Shown: one piece after another, positions 37,760-57,063 of the stretch
Layout of the letters: every line of letters starts with the position of its first letter
How positions within the stretch are numbered: position 1 is the stretch's first letter
Assembly: GCA_963810485.1 (NCBI GenBank)
Contig: CAWENQ010000003.1
Location: forward strand, 372,001 to 436,000
Direction: 5' to 3'
DNA: 64,000 bases
From: DATKFM01 sp963810485
GTDB taxonomy: Bacteria > Pseudomonadota > Alphaproteobacteria > Dongiales > Dongiaceae
Notes under the pieces: generated by a model
Seen by the model: only the letters and a program-made list of their open reading frames with translations
Told to the model about the DNA's origin: nothing
Databases searched by the model: none
Position numbers and translations under genes: made by a program

Positions 37760-38458
37760 ATGGCGGGCAAGGGAAAGCGCCTGAAGCAGGCTTATTCGGG
37801 CATCAACCGCGACTCCTTCTATGCGCTCGACAAGGCAGTCGATCTGATCAAACAGGGGGCGAAGGCGAAGTTCGACGAGACGATCGAGATTTCGATGAAT
37901 CTCGGCATCGACCCCAAGCATTCGGACCAGAATGTGCGCGGCGTCGTGCTGCTGCCGAGCGGGACTGGCAAGAACCTGCGGGTTGCAGTGTTCGCCAAGG
38001 GCCCCAAGGCCGAGCAGGCGAAGGCGGCCGGCGCCGATCTGGTGGGCGCCGACGACCTAGCCGAGCAGGTCAATGCCGGCAAGATCGAGTTCGACCGCTG
38101 CATCGCCACGCCGGACATGATGGGCGTCGTCGGCAAGCTGGGTAAGGTTCTAGGCCCGCGCGGCCTGATGCCGAATCCGAAGCTGGGCACGGTGACGAAC
38201 GATGTCACCGAGGCGGTGAAGGCGGCCAAGGGCGGCCAAGTTGAGTTCCGCGCCGAGAAGGCTGGCTTGATCCACGCCGGCATCGGCAAGGCGAGCTTCA
38301 GCAAGGAAGCGATCGTCGCGAACGTGAAGGCCTTTGTCGGCGCCGTCAGCAAGGCGAAGCCGAGCGGGTCCAAGGGCACCTTCATCAAGAAGGTGTGCAT
38401 CAGTTCGACGATGGGCCCTGGCGTGAAGCTGGAGATTGGGACCGTCGTCGGCGGCTAG
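37760..38458 (+). CDS. rplA: 50S ribosomal protein L1
   Basis: The 232-aa L1-stalk protein carries the signature DLVGADDLAEQVNAG and the C-terminal GSKGTFIKKVCISSTMGPG. In many bacteria L1 also represses its own rplK-rplA mRNA. The start is 5 bases after the rplK stop. A long leader separates it from rplJ. Confidence 0.98.
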   Translation: MAGKGKRLKQAYSGINRDSFYALDKAVDLIKQGAKAKFDETIEISMNLGIDPKHSDQNVRGVVLLPSGTGKNLRVAVFAKGPKAEQAKAAGADLVGADDLAEQVNAGKIEFDRCIATPDMMGVVGKLGKVLGPRGLMPNPKLGTVTNDVTEAVKAAKGGQVEFRAEKAGLIHAGIGKASFSKEAIVANVKAFVGAVSKAKPSGSKGTFIKKVCISSTMGPGVKLEIGTVVGG

Positions 38459-38569
38459 CAGCCGCGCGACGAACAAGAGTTTCCGCCGTTCTTCGGAATG
38501 GCGGAGGGTGGCGCGAACTTCCTTCGGGAGGAACTCGCCATCGACCTGTCCGAGACTGCAGGCGATCCG

Positions 38570-38800
38570 AAGGGACCGTTACCCCGGCGGATCTTAATCG
38601 CAACAGGCCTGCATAGACGGGAGGACAACCGTATCTTTGCCGCATCCCCGAACAGGGGCCGGCAAGCAGCGGCTTGAACTTCTGGGACAGGCTAAACCGG
38701 GCTTTCCGGGAGTCTATCCTGGACGGCCCATGTGGCAACTGGCCGGTCGACCCTTTTGATTTTCGAAAGGGAGGTCCGGCCAAGGCATCGGAGACGATCA
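38570..38800 (+). promoter_or_regulatory. L10 leader region upstream of rplJ (no gene in 38459-38800)
   Basis: The 342 bases between rplA and rplJ hold no gene. The rplJ-proximal part contains gggaggacaaccg (about 38620), a CCCC/GGGG hairpin (38646-38658), CCGG-GCTTT-CCGG (38697-38709) and a strong nested hairpin in which GGCCGG (38741-38746) pairs with CCGGCC (38776-38781) and CCCTTT (38751-38756) with AAAGGG (38766-38771). This matches the position and kind of the ribosomal L10 leader, where L10-L12 binding controls rplJL-rpoBC. I could not compare it with the covariance model. Confidence 0.6.
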
Positions 38801-39319
38801 GTGGACCGATCTGAAAAGCAAAAGCTGATCGCCACGCTGCACGAGACGCTCAAGACGGCCGAACTTGTTGTGGTGACGCAACAGAGCGGCCTGACGGTGG
38901 CGGAGGTGACCAACCTCCGGCGTCAGATGCGGCAGGCGGGAGCTGGCTATCGCGTAGCGAAGAATCGGCTCGCTCGTCGTGCTCTCGAAGGCACAAAGTT
39001 TGAAGGACTGTCCCCGATGTTGAAGGGGCCGACGGCATTGGCTTACTCCGCAGATCCCATAGCGGCTGCGAAAGTGGCGGTGACGTATGCCAACTCCAAC
39101 GACAAGCTGACGATCGTCGGCGGCGTGATGGGCGGTCAGGTTCTCGACTCCAGCGGAGTCAAGGCTCTGGCGACCCTGCCCTCCATCGACGAACTCCGCG
39201 GCAAGATCGTGGGCCTGCTCGTGGCTCCGGCGACCAAGATCGCCAGGGTTCTGCAGGCTCCGGCCGGTCAGCTGGCTCGGGTGGTCAAAGCTTTTGCCGA
39301 CAAGGGCGCTACGGCGTGA
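38801..39319 (+). CDS. rplJ: 50S ribosomal protein L10
   Basis: The 172-aa stalk base protein binds L7/L12 dimers by its C-terminal helix. The start is the GTG at 38801 (VDRSEKQKLIATL), which follows GGAGACGATCA; a longer in-frame ATG at 38732 would place leader sequence in the protein. The core QQSGLTVAEVTNLRRQMRQA and AKNRLARRAL are typical. It is followed by rplL after 45 bases. Confidence 0.96.
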   Translation: MDRSEKQKLIATLHETLKTAELVVVTQQSGLTVAEVTNLRRQMRQAGAGYRVAKNRLARRALEGTKFEGLSPMLKGPTALAYSADPIAAAKVAVTYANSNDKLTIVGGVMGGQVLDSSGVKALATLPSIDELRGKIVGLLVAPATKIARVLQAPAGQLARVVKAFADKGATA

Positions 39320-39364
39320 GCCGTTGCCGAGACAACAGAAGTTCAAGCCTAGGAGAGATGACAA

Positions 39365-39733
39365 ATGGCTGATTTACAGAAATTGGTTGATGAGCTGTCG
39401 AAGCTGACCGTCCTCGAGGCGGCCGAGCTGAGCAAGAAGTTGGAAGAGGCCTGGGGCGTTTCCGCCGCAGCGCCGGTCGCTGCTGCCGCAGCGGCGGCGC
39501 CGGTGGCCGCGGCCGCTGAGCAAACCGAGTTCACCGTCGTCCTGAAGGAAGCGGGCGCGAACAAGATCAACGTGATCAAGGAAGTTCGCGCGATCACCGG
39601 ACTCGGCCTGAAGGAGGCCAAGGATCTGGTCGAGGGCGCGCCGAAGCCCGTCAAGGAAGGCGCGAACAAGGCCGATGCCGAGGCGCTCAAGAAGAAGCTC
39701 GAAGACGCCGGTGCGAAGGTCGAGTTGAAGTAA
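39365..39733 (+). CDS. rplL: 50S ribosomal protein L7/L12
   Basis: The 122-aa acidic stalk protein recruits translation GTPases. It has the N-terminal dimer domain, an Ala/Val-rich hinge (residues ~35-56) and the conserved C-terminal domain with KINVIKEVRAITGLGLKEAK. It precedes rpoB by 146 bases without an evident terminator. Confidence 0.98.
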   Translation: MADLQKLVDELSKLTVLEAAELSKKLEEAWGVSAAAPVAAAAAAAPVAAAAEQTEFTVVLKEAGANKINVIKEVRAITGLGLKEAKDLVEGAPKPVKEGANKADAEALKKKLEDAGAKVELK

Positions 39734-39879
39734 TCGATGGACGAAACCGCGGATCGGCGGCGCTGCCGGCTCTTCTCGAAAGAGAGGCCGCGACGCGCCG
39801 CCGAACTGCCGGTGATTGGAATGCGATGCGGCGTCTGCCGCTAACGAGACAAATCGGATCAGTCAGGACGAGATAGACG

Positions 39880-44052
<4,173 letters not shown>

Positions 44053-44095
44053 AGTTGACGTCCCAGGGCGTCGAACCTCAGGAGCGAATGTACAG

Positions 44096-48270
<4,175 letters not shown>

Positions 48271-48292
48271 CCCTTCCGACCGGATATCACTA

Positions 48293-48327
48293 AAGCCCCC
48301 GTCAGCCCGACCGGCCGGCGGGGGCTT
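48293..48327 (+). terminator. Hairpin after rpoC
   Basis: A 9-bp stem AAGCCCCCG/CGGGGGCTT (48293-48301 with 48319-48327) encloses a GC-rich loop containing a second small palindrome. It lies 23 bases after the rpoC stop and before the str operon promoter. There is no long T-run after it, so it may be a weak or Rho-assisted terminator. Confidence 0.6.
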
Positions 48328-48363
48328 GCTGTCTGAAATAGCGCGACATTTTTACAGTTTCCC

Positions 48364-48392
48364 TTGACGGGGTGGGGGGTGCTGAATAGTAT
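48364..48392 (+). promoter_or_regulatory. Sigma-70-type promoter of the str operon
   Basis: TTGACG (48364-48369) and TAGTAT (48387-48392) are separated by exactly 17 bases, about 180 bases upstream of rpsL and just after the rpoC hairpin. The spacer is very G-rich. It could drive rpsL-rpsG-fusA-tuf and perhaps the S10 genes. The rest of the 304-base gap shows no gene. Confidence 0.6.
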
Positions 48393-48574
48393 CCGCGCGC
48401 CTTTGGGGGGGCTGGTGGTGGCTCTTACGGCCAGACGCAGTCCCCAATAGCAGCACATAAAGACCTACATACGCCCTTGTGGCGGTTAGATATTTTGGCA
48501 CCGCGCGGAGCAGCCGGTTCTTTGCTTCGTGGCGGTGTTTTGCATCGGCTTGGACGCCGAGGTTGAGGAAACGA

Positions 48575-48946
48575 ATGCCGACGATAAATCAGCTGATTCG
48601 CAAGCCGCGGCGGCCCCTGGTAGCCCGGAACAAGGTTCCGGCACTCAAGGCCTGCCCGCAGAAGCGCGGCGTCTGCACCCGCGTCTACACGACCACGCCG
48701 AAGAAGCCGAATTCGGCGCTCCGCAAGGTGGCCAAGGTCCGCCTCACCAATGGGTTTGAGGTAGTGACCTATATCCCCGGCGAAGGCCACAACCTGCAGG
48801 AACACTCCGTCGTCATGATCCGCGGCGGCCGCGTGAAGGACCTGCCGGGCGTTCGCTATCACATCATTCGCGGCACCCTCGATACGCAAGGCGTCAAAGA
48901 CCGGCGCCAGCGCCGTTCGAAATACGGCGCCAAGCGGCCGAAGTAA
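48575..48946 (+). CDS. rpsL: 30S ribosomal protein S12
   Basis: The 123-aa decoding-centre protein shows TPKKPNSALRKVAKVRL and GGRVKDLPGVRYH. The lysines that confer streptomycin resistance when mutated are both Lys here, so it is the wild-type form. The ATG at 48575 (MPTINQLIRKPR) follows ggttgaggaaacga; an upstream in-frame extension is not homologous. First gene of the str operon. Confidence 0.98.
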   Translation: MPTINQLIRKPRRPLVARNKVPALKACPQKRGVCTRVYTTTPKKPNSALRKVAKVRLTNGFEVVTYIPGEGHNLQEHSVVMIRGGRVKDLPGVRYHIIRGTLDTQGVKDRRQRRSKYGAKRPK

Positions 48947-48957
48947 GGAACCTCGCC

Positions 48958-49428
48958 ATGTCACGTCGCCATTCCGCCGAAAAACGCGAAATCCTGCCCG
49001 ATCCGAAATTCGGCGATCTCGTCGTCAGCAAGTTCATGAATTGCCTGATGTACGACGGCAAGAAGTCCGTCACGGAAGGTATCGTCTACGGCGCCTTTGA
49101 AACCATTCAGAAGAAGTCCGGCCAGGACCCGATCCGAATCTTCCACGATGCGCTCACCAATGTGAAGCCGCAGCTCGAAGTGCGGTCGCGGCGCGTCGGC
49201 GGCGCCACCTATCAGGTGCCCGTGGAAGTCCGCTCCGAGCGCGCACAAGCGCTCGCGATCCGCTGGATCATCACTACGGCCCGCGAACGGTCGGAAGCCA
49301 CCATGGAAGACCGTTTGTCTGGCGAGCTGCTGGATGCAGCCAATAACAGAGGCGCTTCGGTCAAGAAGCGGGAGGATACGCATCGCATGGCAGAGGCCAA
49401 CAAGGCCTTCTCCCATTATCGCTGGTAG
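48958..49428 (+). CDS. rpsG: 30S ribosomal protein S7
   Basis: The 156-aa primary binder of the 16S rRNA 3' domain begins MSRRHSAEKREILPDPKFGD and ends AEANKAFSHYRW, as expected. It follows rpsL by 11 bases and is separated from fusA by 31 bases. Confidence 0.98.
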   Translation: MSRRHSAEKREILPDPKFGDLVVSKFMNCLMYDGKKSVTEGIVYGAFETIQKKSGQDPIRIFHDALTNVKPQLEVRSRRVGGATYQVPVEVRSERAQALAIRWIITTARERSEATMEDRLSGELLDAANNRGASVKKREDTHRMAEANKAFSHYRW

Positions 49429-49459
49429 CGATTCCAACCGATTTGAGGACCTGAAGATC

Positions 49460-51535
<2,076 letters not shown>

Positions 51536-51578
51536 TTATTTTCAGCCTGAACGACTGAAACGCATGGAGTGTTGAACG

Positions 51579-52769
51579 ATGTCGAAAGAGAAGTTTCAGC
51601 GGACGAAGCCGCACTGCAATGTTGGGACGATCGGTCACGTGGACCATGGCAAGACGACGTTGACGGCGGCGATCACGAAGGTGCTGTCGGAGACGGGCGG
51701 CGCCACGTTCACGGCGTATGACCAGATCGACAAGGCGCCGGAGGAGAAGGCGCGCGGCATCACGATCAACACGGCGCATGTGGAGTACGAGACGGCGAAC
51801 CGGCACTACGCCCATGTGGATTGCCCGGGGCATGCCGACTACGTGAAGAACATGATCACGGGTGCCGCGCAGATGGATGGCGCGATCCTGGTGGTGTCGG
51901 CGGCCGACGGCCCGATGCCGCAGACCCGCGAACACATCCTGCTGGCGCGCCAGGTGGGCGTTCCGGCGCTGGTGGTGTTCATGAACAAGGTGGACATGGT
52001 GGATGACAGCGAGCTCATCGACCTGGTGGAGCTGGAGGTTCGCGAGCTGCTGACCAAGTACAACTTCCCGGGCGACAAGATCCCGATCATCAAGGGGAGC
52101 GCTTTGGCGGCCCTTGAAGGCAAGGACGAGAAGCTGGGCAAGCAGCAGATCCTGGAGCTGATGAAGGCGGTGGACAGCTACATTCCGCAGCCCGAGCGTC
52201 CGAAGGACCGTCCGTTCCTGATGCCGATCGAGGACGTGTTCTCGATTTCCGGCCGCGGCACGGTGGTGACCGGGCGGGTGGAGCGGGGCATCGTGAAGGT
52301 GGGCGAGGAAATCGAGATCATCGGCCTGAAGCCGACCATCAAGACGGTGGTGACGGGTGTTGAGATGTTCCGCAAGCTGCTCGATCAGGGCGAGGCGGGG
52401 GACAACATCGGAGCGCTGCTGCGCGGCACCAAGCGCGAGGAAGTGGAGCGGGGCCAGGTTCTGGCCAAGCCCGGTTCGATCACGCCGCACACCAAGTTCA
52501 AGGCGGAAGCCTACATCCTGACCAAGGAGGAGGGTGGCCGTCACACGCCGTTCTTCTCGAACTACCGGCCGCAGTTCTACTTCCGGACCACGGACGTGAC
52601 CGGGACGATCAAGCTGCCGGAAGGCACGGAGATGGTGATGCCCGGCGACAACATCGCCATGGAGATCGAGCTGATCGCGCCGATCGCCATGGACGAGGGT
52701 CTGCGCTTCGCCATCCGCGAAGGCGGCCGCACCGTCGGCGCCGGCGTCGTCGCCAAGATCATCGAGTAG
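51579..52769 (+). CDS. tuf: Elongation factor Tu, copy 2
   Basis: The encoded 396-aa protein is identical to copy 1 (35029-36219), and the DNA differs at one visible silent position (C at 52493 against G at 35943). Identity starts at ACGATG just before the start codon and ends at the TAG. Such near-perfect identity 16.5 kb apart is usual for tuf pairs kept alike by gene conversion. It closes the str operon; rpsJ follows after 56 bases. Confidence 0.99.
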   Translation: MSKEKFQRTKPHCNVGTIGHVDHGKTTLTAAITKVLSETGGATFTAYDQIDKAPEEKARGITINTAHVEYETANRHYAHVDCPGHADYVKNMITGAAQMDGAILVVSAADGPMPQTREHILLARQVGVPALVVFMNKVDMVDDSELIDLVELEVRELLTKYNFPGDKIPIIKGSALAALEGKDEKLGKQQILELMKAVDSYIPQPERPKDRPFLMPIEDVFSISGRGTVVTGRVERGIVKVGEEIEIIGLKPTIKTVVTGVEMFRKLLDQGEAGDNIGALLRGTKREEVERGQVLAKPGSITPHTKFKAEAYILTKEEGGRHTPFFSNYRPQFYFRTTDVTGTIKLPEGTEMVMPGDNIAMEIELIAPIAMDEGLRFAIREGGRTVGAGVVAKIIE

Positions 52770-52825
52770 TCGTTGCATAAAGTGAATCGATTTTTGTCGG
52801 CAGAGCAGCAGAACGGACGTTGACC

Positions 52826-53140
52826 ATGGAGAGCCAGAATATCCGGATACGCCTGAAGGCGTTCGACCATCGCGTGCTCGACCAGTCGACGAGCGAGATC
52901 GTGAACACGGCCAAGCGCACGGGCGCGCAGGTCCGCGGGCCGATCCCGCTGCCGACGCGAATCGAGAAGTTCACCGTCAACCGGTCGCCGCATGTCGACA
53001 AGAAGAGCCGGGAGCAGTTCGAGATCCGCACCCATAAGCGGCTGCTGGATATCGTCGATCCCACGCCGCAGACGGTCGATGCTCTGATGAAGCTCGATCT
53101 GGCGGCCGGTGTCGATGTCGAGATCAAGTTGAAGAATTAG
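52826..53140 (+). CDS. rpsJ: 30S ribosomal protein S10
   Basis: The 104-aa protein begins MESQNIRIRLKAFDHRVLDQ and includes PLPTRIEKFTVNRSPHVDKK. Besides its ribosomal role it is the NusE partner in NusA/B/G antitermination. It starts the S10 operon, here directly after tuf, so a str-S10 read-through transcript is likely. Confidence 0.98.
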   Translation: MESQNIRIRLKAFDHRVLDQSTSEIVNTAKRTGAQVRGPIPLPTRIEKFTVNRSPHVDKKSREQFEIRTHKRLLDIVDPTPQTVDALMKLDLAAGVDVEIKLKN

Positions 53141-53170
53141 TCGCGCGGAATTTGAGTTGGAGCAGCGCCA

Positions 53171-53878
53171 ATGCGCACGGGATTGATCGCACAAAAGCTG
53201 GGCATGAGCCGCGTCTTCGATGACGCCGGCGCGCATGTCCCGGTCACGGTGCTCAAGGTTGATAACTGCCAGGTCGTCGGTGTCCGCACCGCCGAGAAGA
53301 ACGGCTATACCGCCGTGCAGCTCGGCGTCGGCTCGGTGAAGGTGAAGAACCTGAGCAAGGCTGAACGCGGCCACTTCGCCAAGGTGAAGGTGGAGCCGAA
53401 GCGCAAGCTGGCGGAGTTCCGGGTCAGCGCCGATGCGCTGCTGGAAGTCGGCGCCGAGCTGGGCGCCAATCACTTCGTGCCCGGCCAGTTCGTCGATGTG
53501 ACGGGAACCACCATCGGCAAAGGTTTCGCCGGCGCCATGAAGCGCTGGAACTTCGGCGGACTGCGCGCCACCCACGGCGTGTCGGTCTCGCACCGCAGCC
53601 ATGGTTCGACCGGCAACCGCCAGGATCCCGGCCGCACCTTTCCGAACAAGAAGATGGCCGGCCATCTGGGCGTCGAACGGGTGACCACGCCGAATCTGAA
53701 GATCGTCTCCGCCGACGCGGATCGCGGCATCATCCTGGTCCGCGGTGCGGTGCCGGGTGCGCAAGGCGGCTTTGTCCTGATCCGCGACGCCGTGAAGCGG
53801 AAGCTGCCGAAGGACGTGCCGTTCCCGGCCGCCATTCGCGCCGCCGGCGATAGCGCCGCAGCGGAAAAGAAGGAATAG
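53171..53878 (+). CDS. rplC: 50S ribosomal protein L3
   Basis: The 235-aa protein contains the RATHGVSVSHRSHGSTGNRQ loop and the GRTFPNKKMAGHLG motif that reach the peptidyl transferase centre. It has a slightly long C terminus (AIRAAGDSAAAEKKE), common in alphaproteobacteria. Frames are clean. Confidence 0.98.
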   Translation: MRTGLIAQKLGMSRVFDDAGAHVPVTVLKVDNCQVVGVRTAEKNGYTAVQLGVGSVKVKNLSKAERGHFAKVKVEPKRKLAEFRVSADALLEVGAELGANHFVPGQFVDVTGTTIGKGFAGAMKRWNFGGLRATHGVSVSHRSHGSTGNRQDPGRTFPNKKMAGHLGVERVTTPNLKIVSADADRGIILVRGAVPGAQGGFVLIRDAVKRKLPKDVPFPAAIRAAGDSAAAEKKE

Positions 53879-53884
53879 CCGGTC

Positions 53885-54505
53885 ATGAAGCTTCAGGTGA
53901 CCAGTCTCGACAATAAGAAGGTCGGCGAAATCGATCTCGCCGACGAGGTCTTCGGCCTGCCCGTGCGCAAGGATATCCTGGCGCGGGCGGTGAACTGGCA
54001 GCTCAACAAGCGCCGTTCCGGCAACCATAAGACCAAGGGCATCAGCGACATCCAGGGCACGACCAAGAAGCCGTGGAATCAGAAGGGCACCGGCCACGCC
54101 CGCCAGGGCAGCCTGCGTTCGCCGCAGTTCCGCGGCGGCGCCCGCATCTTCGGTCCGGTGGTGCGCAGCCATGAAACCGGCCTGCCGAAGAAGGTCCGCA
54201 AGCTGGCGCTGAAGACAGCGCTGTCGAGCAAGCAGGCTGACGGTCGGCTGATCGTCATCGACGAGGTGAGCGCGGGCAAGGCGAAGACGGCGGAACTGGT
54301 CAAGAAGCTCGGCAAGCTCGGCTGGCAGTCGGTGCTGATCATCGGCGGCGCGGTCATCGACGAGAATTTCAAGCGCGCGGCCTCGAACATCCCGAATGTG
54401 GATGTGCTGCCGCAGCAGGGCGCCAATGTGTACGACATCCTGCGGCGCGAAACGCTGGTGCTGACCAAGGACGCGGTCCAGCATCTGGAATCGCGGCTGA
54501 AGTAG
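53885..54505 (+). CDS. rplD: 50S ribosomal protein L4
   Basis: The 206-aa protein has the long central loop near the exit tunnel (WNQKGTGHARQGSLRSPQFR) and KVRKLALKTALSSK. L4 is the autogenous regulator of the S10 operon in enterics; whether this holds here is unknown. It follows rplC by 6 bases. Confidence 0.98.
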   Translation: MKLQVTSLDNKKVGEIDLADEVFGLPVRKDILARAVNWQLNKRRSGNHKTKGISDIQGTTKKPWNQKGTGHARQGSLRSPQFRGGARIFGPVVRSHETGLPKKVRKLALKTALSSKQADGRLIVIDEVSAGKAKTAELVKKLGKLGWQSVLIIGGAVIDENFKRAASNIPNVDVLPQQGANVYDILRRETLVLTKDAVQHLESRLK

Positions 54506-54518
54506 GCGGAGACAGGCA

Positions 54519-54836
54519 ATGGCCAAAGCAGAAATGAAGGTGAGCCAGGCGCGGATGTATCACATCGTCCGCTCGCCGGTGATCACCGAAAAGGCGACGA
54601 TGGGCTCGCAGCACAGCCAGGTCACGTTCCGCGTGCCGCTGAACGCGTCGAAGCCGGAGATCAAGGCGGCGGTCGAGAAGCTGTTCAACGTCAAGGTGAA
54701 GGCGGTGAACACGCTGCGCACGATGGGTAAGACCAAGCGCTTCCGCGGCTTCATCGGCAAGCGGCCGGACACGAAGAAGGCGTACATCACGCTGGTTGAA
54801 GGCCACACGATCGATGTGACGACGGGAGTTTCCTGA
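54519..54836 (+). CDS. rplW: 50S ribosomal protein L23
   Basis: The 105-aa tunnel-exit protein docks trigger factor and SRP. It includes MYHIVRSPVITEKATMGSQ and a GKTKRFRGFIGKRPDTKKAY loop. The start is 13 bases after rplD; rplB begins 1 base after its stop. Confidence 0.98.
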   Translation: MAKAEMKVSQARMYHIVRSPVITEKATMGSQHSQVTFRVPLNASKPEIKAAVEKLFNVKVKAVNTLRTMGKTKRFRGFIGKRPDTKKAYITLVEGHTIDVTTGVS

Positions 54837-54837
54837 G

Positions 54838-55665
54838 ATGGCATTGAAGACATTCAAGCCGACCTCCCCCGCGCGGCGCCAGCTGGTCATCGTAGACCGG
54901 TCTGAGCTGCACAAGGGCAAACCGATCAAGGCGCTGACCGAAGGCAAGCGCAAATCGGGCGGGCGAAACAATCACGGCCATCTGACCTCGTTCCGCAAGG
55001 GCGGTGGCCACAAGCAGCGTTACCGCATCGTCGATTTCAAGCGGCGCAAGTTCGACGTGCCGGCGACGGTGGAGCGGCTGGAGTACGATCCGAACCGCAC
55101 AGCGTTCATCGCCCTGATCCGCTATGACGACGGCGAGCTCAGCTACATCCTGGCGCCGCAGCGCCTGCGCGTCGGCGACAAGGTCGTCTCCGGCGAACGC
55201 TCGGACATCAAGCCGGGCAATGCCCTGCCGCTGAAGAACATTCCCGTCGGCACCATCATCCACAATGTGGAGATGAAGCCGGAGGCGGGCGGCAAGCTGG
55301 CGCGCGCTGCGGGCACCTTCGTTCAGCTCGTCGGCCGCGACACTGACTATGCGCTGCTGCGTCTCGGCTCCGGCGAAGTCCGCCGCGTGCATCTGGAATG
55401 TCTGGCGACGATCGGCGCCGTGTCCAACCCGGACCAGCAGAACATCGTCATCGGCAAGGCGGGCCGCAGCCGTTGGCTCGGCATCCGTCCGGTGACCCGC
55501 GGCATCGCCATGAACCCGGTCGACCATCCCCATGGTGGCCGCACCAACGGCGGCATGCATTGGGTTACGCCCTGGGGCGTGTCCACCAAGGGCAAGAAGA
55601 CCCGTCATAACAAGCGGACGGACGGCATGATTCTTCGCCGCCGCCACGCGGCCAAGAAAGCGTAG
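54838..55665 (+). CDS. rplB: 50S ribosomal protein L2
   Basis: The 275-aa protein has the peptidyl-transferase-proximal motif NPVDHPHGGRTNGGMHWV near the C terminus (including the conserved His) and GRNNHGHLTSFRKGGGHKQR. Its length is as expected. It lies in canonical S10-operon order. Confidence 0.98.
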   Translation: MALKTFKPTSPARRQLVIVDRSELHKGKPIKALTEGKRKSGGRNNHGHLTSFRKGGGHKQRYRIVDFKRRKFDVPATVERLEYDPNRTAFIALIRYDDGELSYILAPQRLRVGDKVVSGERSDIKPGNALPLKNIPVGTIIHNVEMKPEAGGKLARAAGTFVQLVGRDTDYALLRLGSGEVRRVHLECLATIGAVSNPDQQNIVIGKAGRSRWLGIRPVTRGIAMNPVDHPHGGRTNGGMHWVTPWGVSTKGKKTRHNKRTDGMILRRRHAAKKA

Positions 55666-55682
55666 AGGAGGGCAGCCAATCC

Positions 55683-55970
55683 ATGGCCCGTTCTGTTTGG
55701 AAAGGTCCGTTCGTCGACGGTTTTCTGCTGAAGAAGGCGGAAGTGACTCGTTCGTCCGGCCGCAACGAGGTGATCCGCACCTGGTCGCGCCGCTCGACGA
55801 TCCTGCCGCAGTTCGTCGGACTGACGTTCGGCGTCTATAACGGCAAGAAGTTCCTGCCGGTCTTCGTGACTGAGAACATGATCGGACACAAGTTTGGCGA
55901 GTTCTCGCCGACCCGTCAGTTCCAGAGCCATACCGCGGCCGATAAGAAGGCCGTGGTGCGCAAGGAGTAG
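55683..55970 (+). CDS. rpsS: 30S ribosomal protein S19
   Basis: The 95-aa protein begins MARSVWKGPFVDGFLLKKAE and ends with the GHKFGEFSPTRQFQSH region that contacts S13 and 16S rRNA. It follows rplB by 17 bases. Confidence 0.98.
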   Translation: MARSVWKGPFVDGFLLKKAEVTRSSGRNEVIRTWSRRSTILPQFVGLTFGVYNGKKFLPVFVTENMIGHKFGEFSPTRQFQSHTAADKKAVVRKE

Positions 55971-55974
55971 CGCA

Positions 55975-56355
55975 ATGACCAAGAAAGCCCTGCCGCGCCA
56001 GCTGGCGGACACCGAGGCGAAGGCCATCGCCAGTGTCCTGCGCACCAGCCCGCGCAAGCTCAACCTGGTGGCGCAGTCGATTCGCGGCAAGCCGGCGAAT
56101 GTCGCGTTGTCGGAGCTGACGTTCTCCAAGCGCCGCATTGCCAATTCGGTGAAGCGCGTGCTGCAGGCGGCGATCGCCAATGCCGAGAATAACCATCAGC
56201 TCGACGTGGACCGGCTCTATGTCGCGGAAGCGACTGTCGGCCGCAGTTTCGTGATGAAGCGCTTCCATGCCCGCGCCCGCGGGCGGGCCGGGCGGATCGA
56301 AAAGCCGTTCAGCAATATCACCTTGATCGTGCGCGAGCGCGAGGAGACGAAGTAA
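55975..56355 (+). CDS. rplV: 50S ribosomal protein L22
   Basis: The 126-aa protein includes RTSPRKLNLVAQSIRGK and the beta-hairpin FVMKRFHARARGRAGRIEKP that lines the exit tunnel (macrolide-relevant). The start at 55975 (MTKKALPRQLAD) is chosen over an extension overlapping rpsS. Its last base overlaps the rpsC start (TAATG). Confidence 0.97.
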   Translation: MTKKALPRQLADTEAKAIASVLRTSPRKLNLVAQSIRGKPANVALSELTFSKRRIANSVKRVLQAAIANAENNHQLDVDRLYVAEATVGRSFVMKRFHARARGRAGRIEKPFSNITLIVREREETK

Positions 56356-57032
56356 TGGGTCAGAAGGTCAATCCGATCGGCCTGCGCGTCGGCATCAACC
56401 GGACCTGGGATTCCCGCTGGTTCGCCGACAAGGAGTATGGCGCGTTGCTGCATTCGGATCTGCGGCTGCGCAAGTTCCTTCATGACCGTCTGTCCCAGGC
56501 CGGCGTGTCCAAGATCGTCATCGAGCGCCCGGCGAAGAAGGCGCGCGTGACCATCCATTCGGCGCGGCCCGGAGTCGTTATCGGCAAGAAGGGCGCCGAC
56601 ATCGAGAAGTTGCGCTCGGAGCTGTCGAAGATGACAGGCGCCGAAGTGCTGCTGAACATCCTGGAAATCCGCAAGCCGGAGATCGATGCCCGTTTGGTGG
56701 CCGAGAACATCGCCCAGCAGCTGGAGCGCCGCGTGTCGTTCCGCCGCGCTATGAAGCGCGCGGTGCAGTCGGCGATGCGCCTGGGCGCCCAGGGCATCCG
56801 CATCAATTGCGCCGGCCGTCTCGGCGGCGCCGAGATCGCCCGGGTGGAATGGTATCGTGAGGGCCGAGTGCCGCTGCATACGCTGCGCGCCGACATCGAC
56901 TACGGCGTGGCGACGGCGATGACCACCTACGGCACCTGCGGCGTAAAGGTGTGGGTATTCAAGGGCGAGATCTTGGCCCATGACCCGATGGCGCAGGACA
57001 AGCGCGCCCAGGAGCAGCAGGTCGCGCGCTGA
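56355..57032 (+). CDS. rpsC: 30S ribosomal protein S3
   Basis: The 225-aa protein begins MGQKVNPIGLRVGINRTWDS and has a KH domain (PGVVIGKKGADIEKLRSELS). It starts on the last base of the rplV stop, so the two are coupled. Confidence 0.98.
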   Translation: MGQKVNPIGLRVGINRTWDSRWFADKEYGALLHSDLRLRKFLHDRLSQAGVSKIVIERPAKKARVTIHSARPGVVIGKKGADIEKLRSELSKMTGAEVLLNILEIRKPEIDARLVAENIAQQLERRVSFRRAMKRAVQSAMRLGAQGIRINCAGRLGGAEIARVEWYREGRVPLHTLRADIDYGVATAMTTYGTCGVKVWVFKGEILAHDPMAQDKRAQEQQVAR

Positions 57033-57063
57033 TTGAGCGCGTCACCGGCAGGGAAACAGAGCA

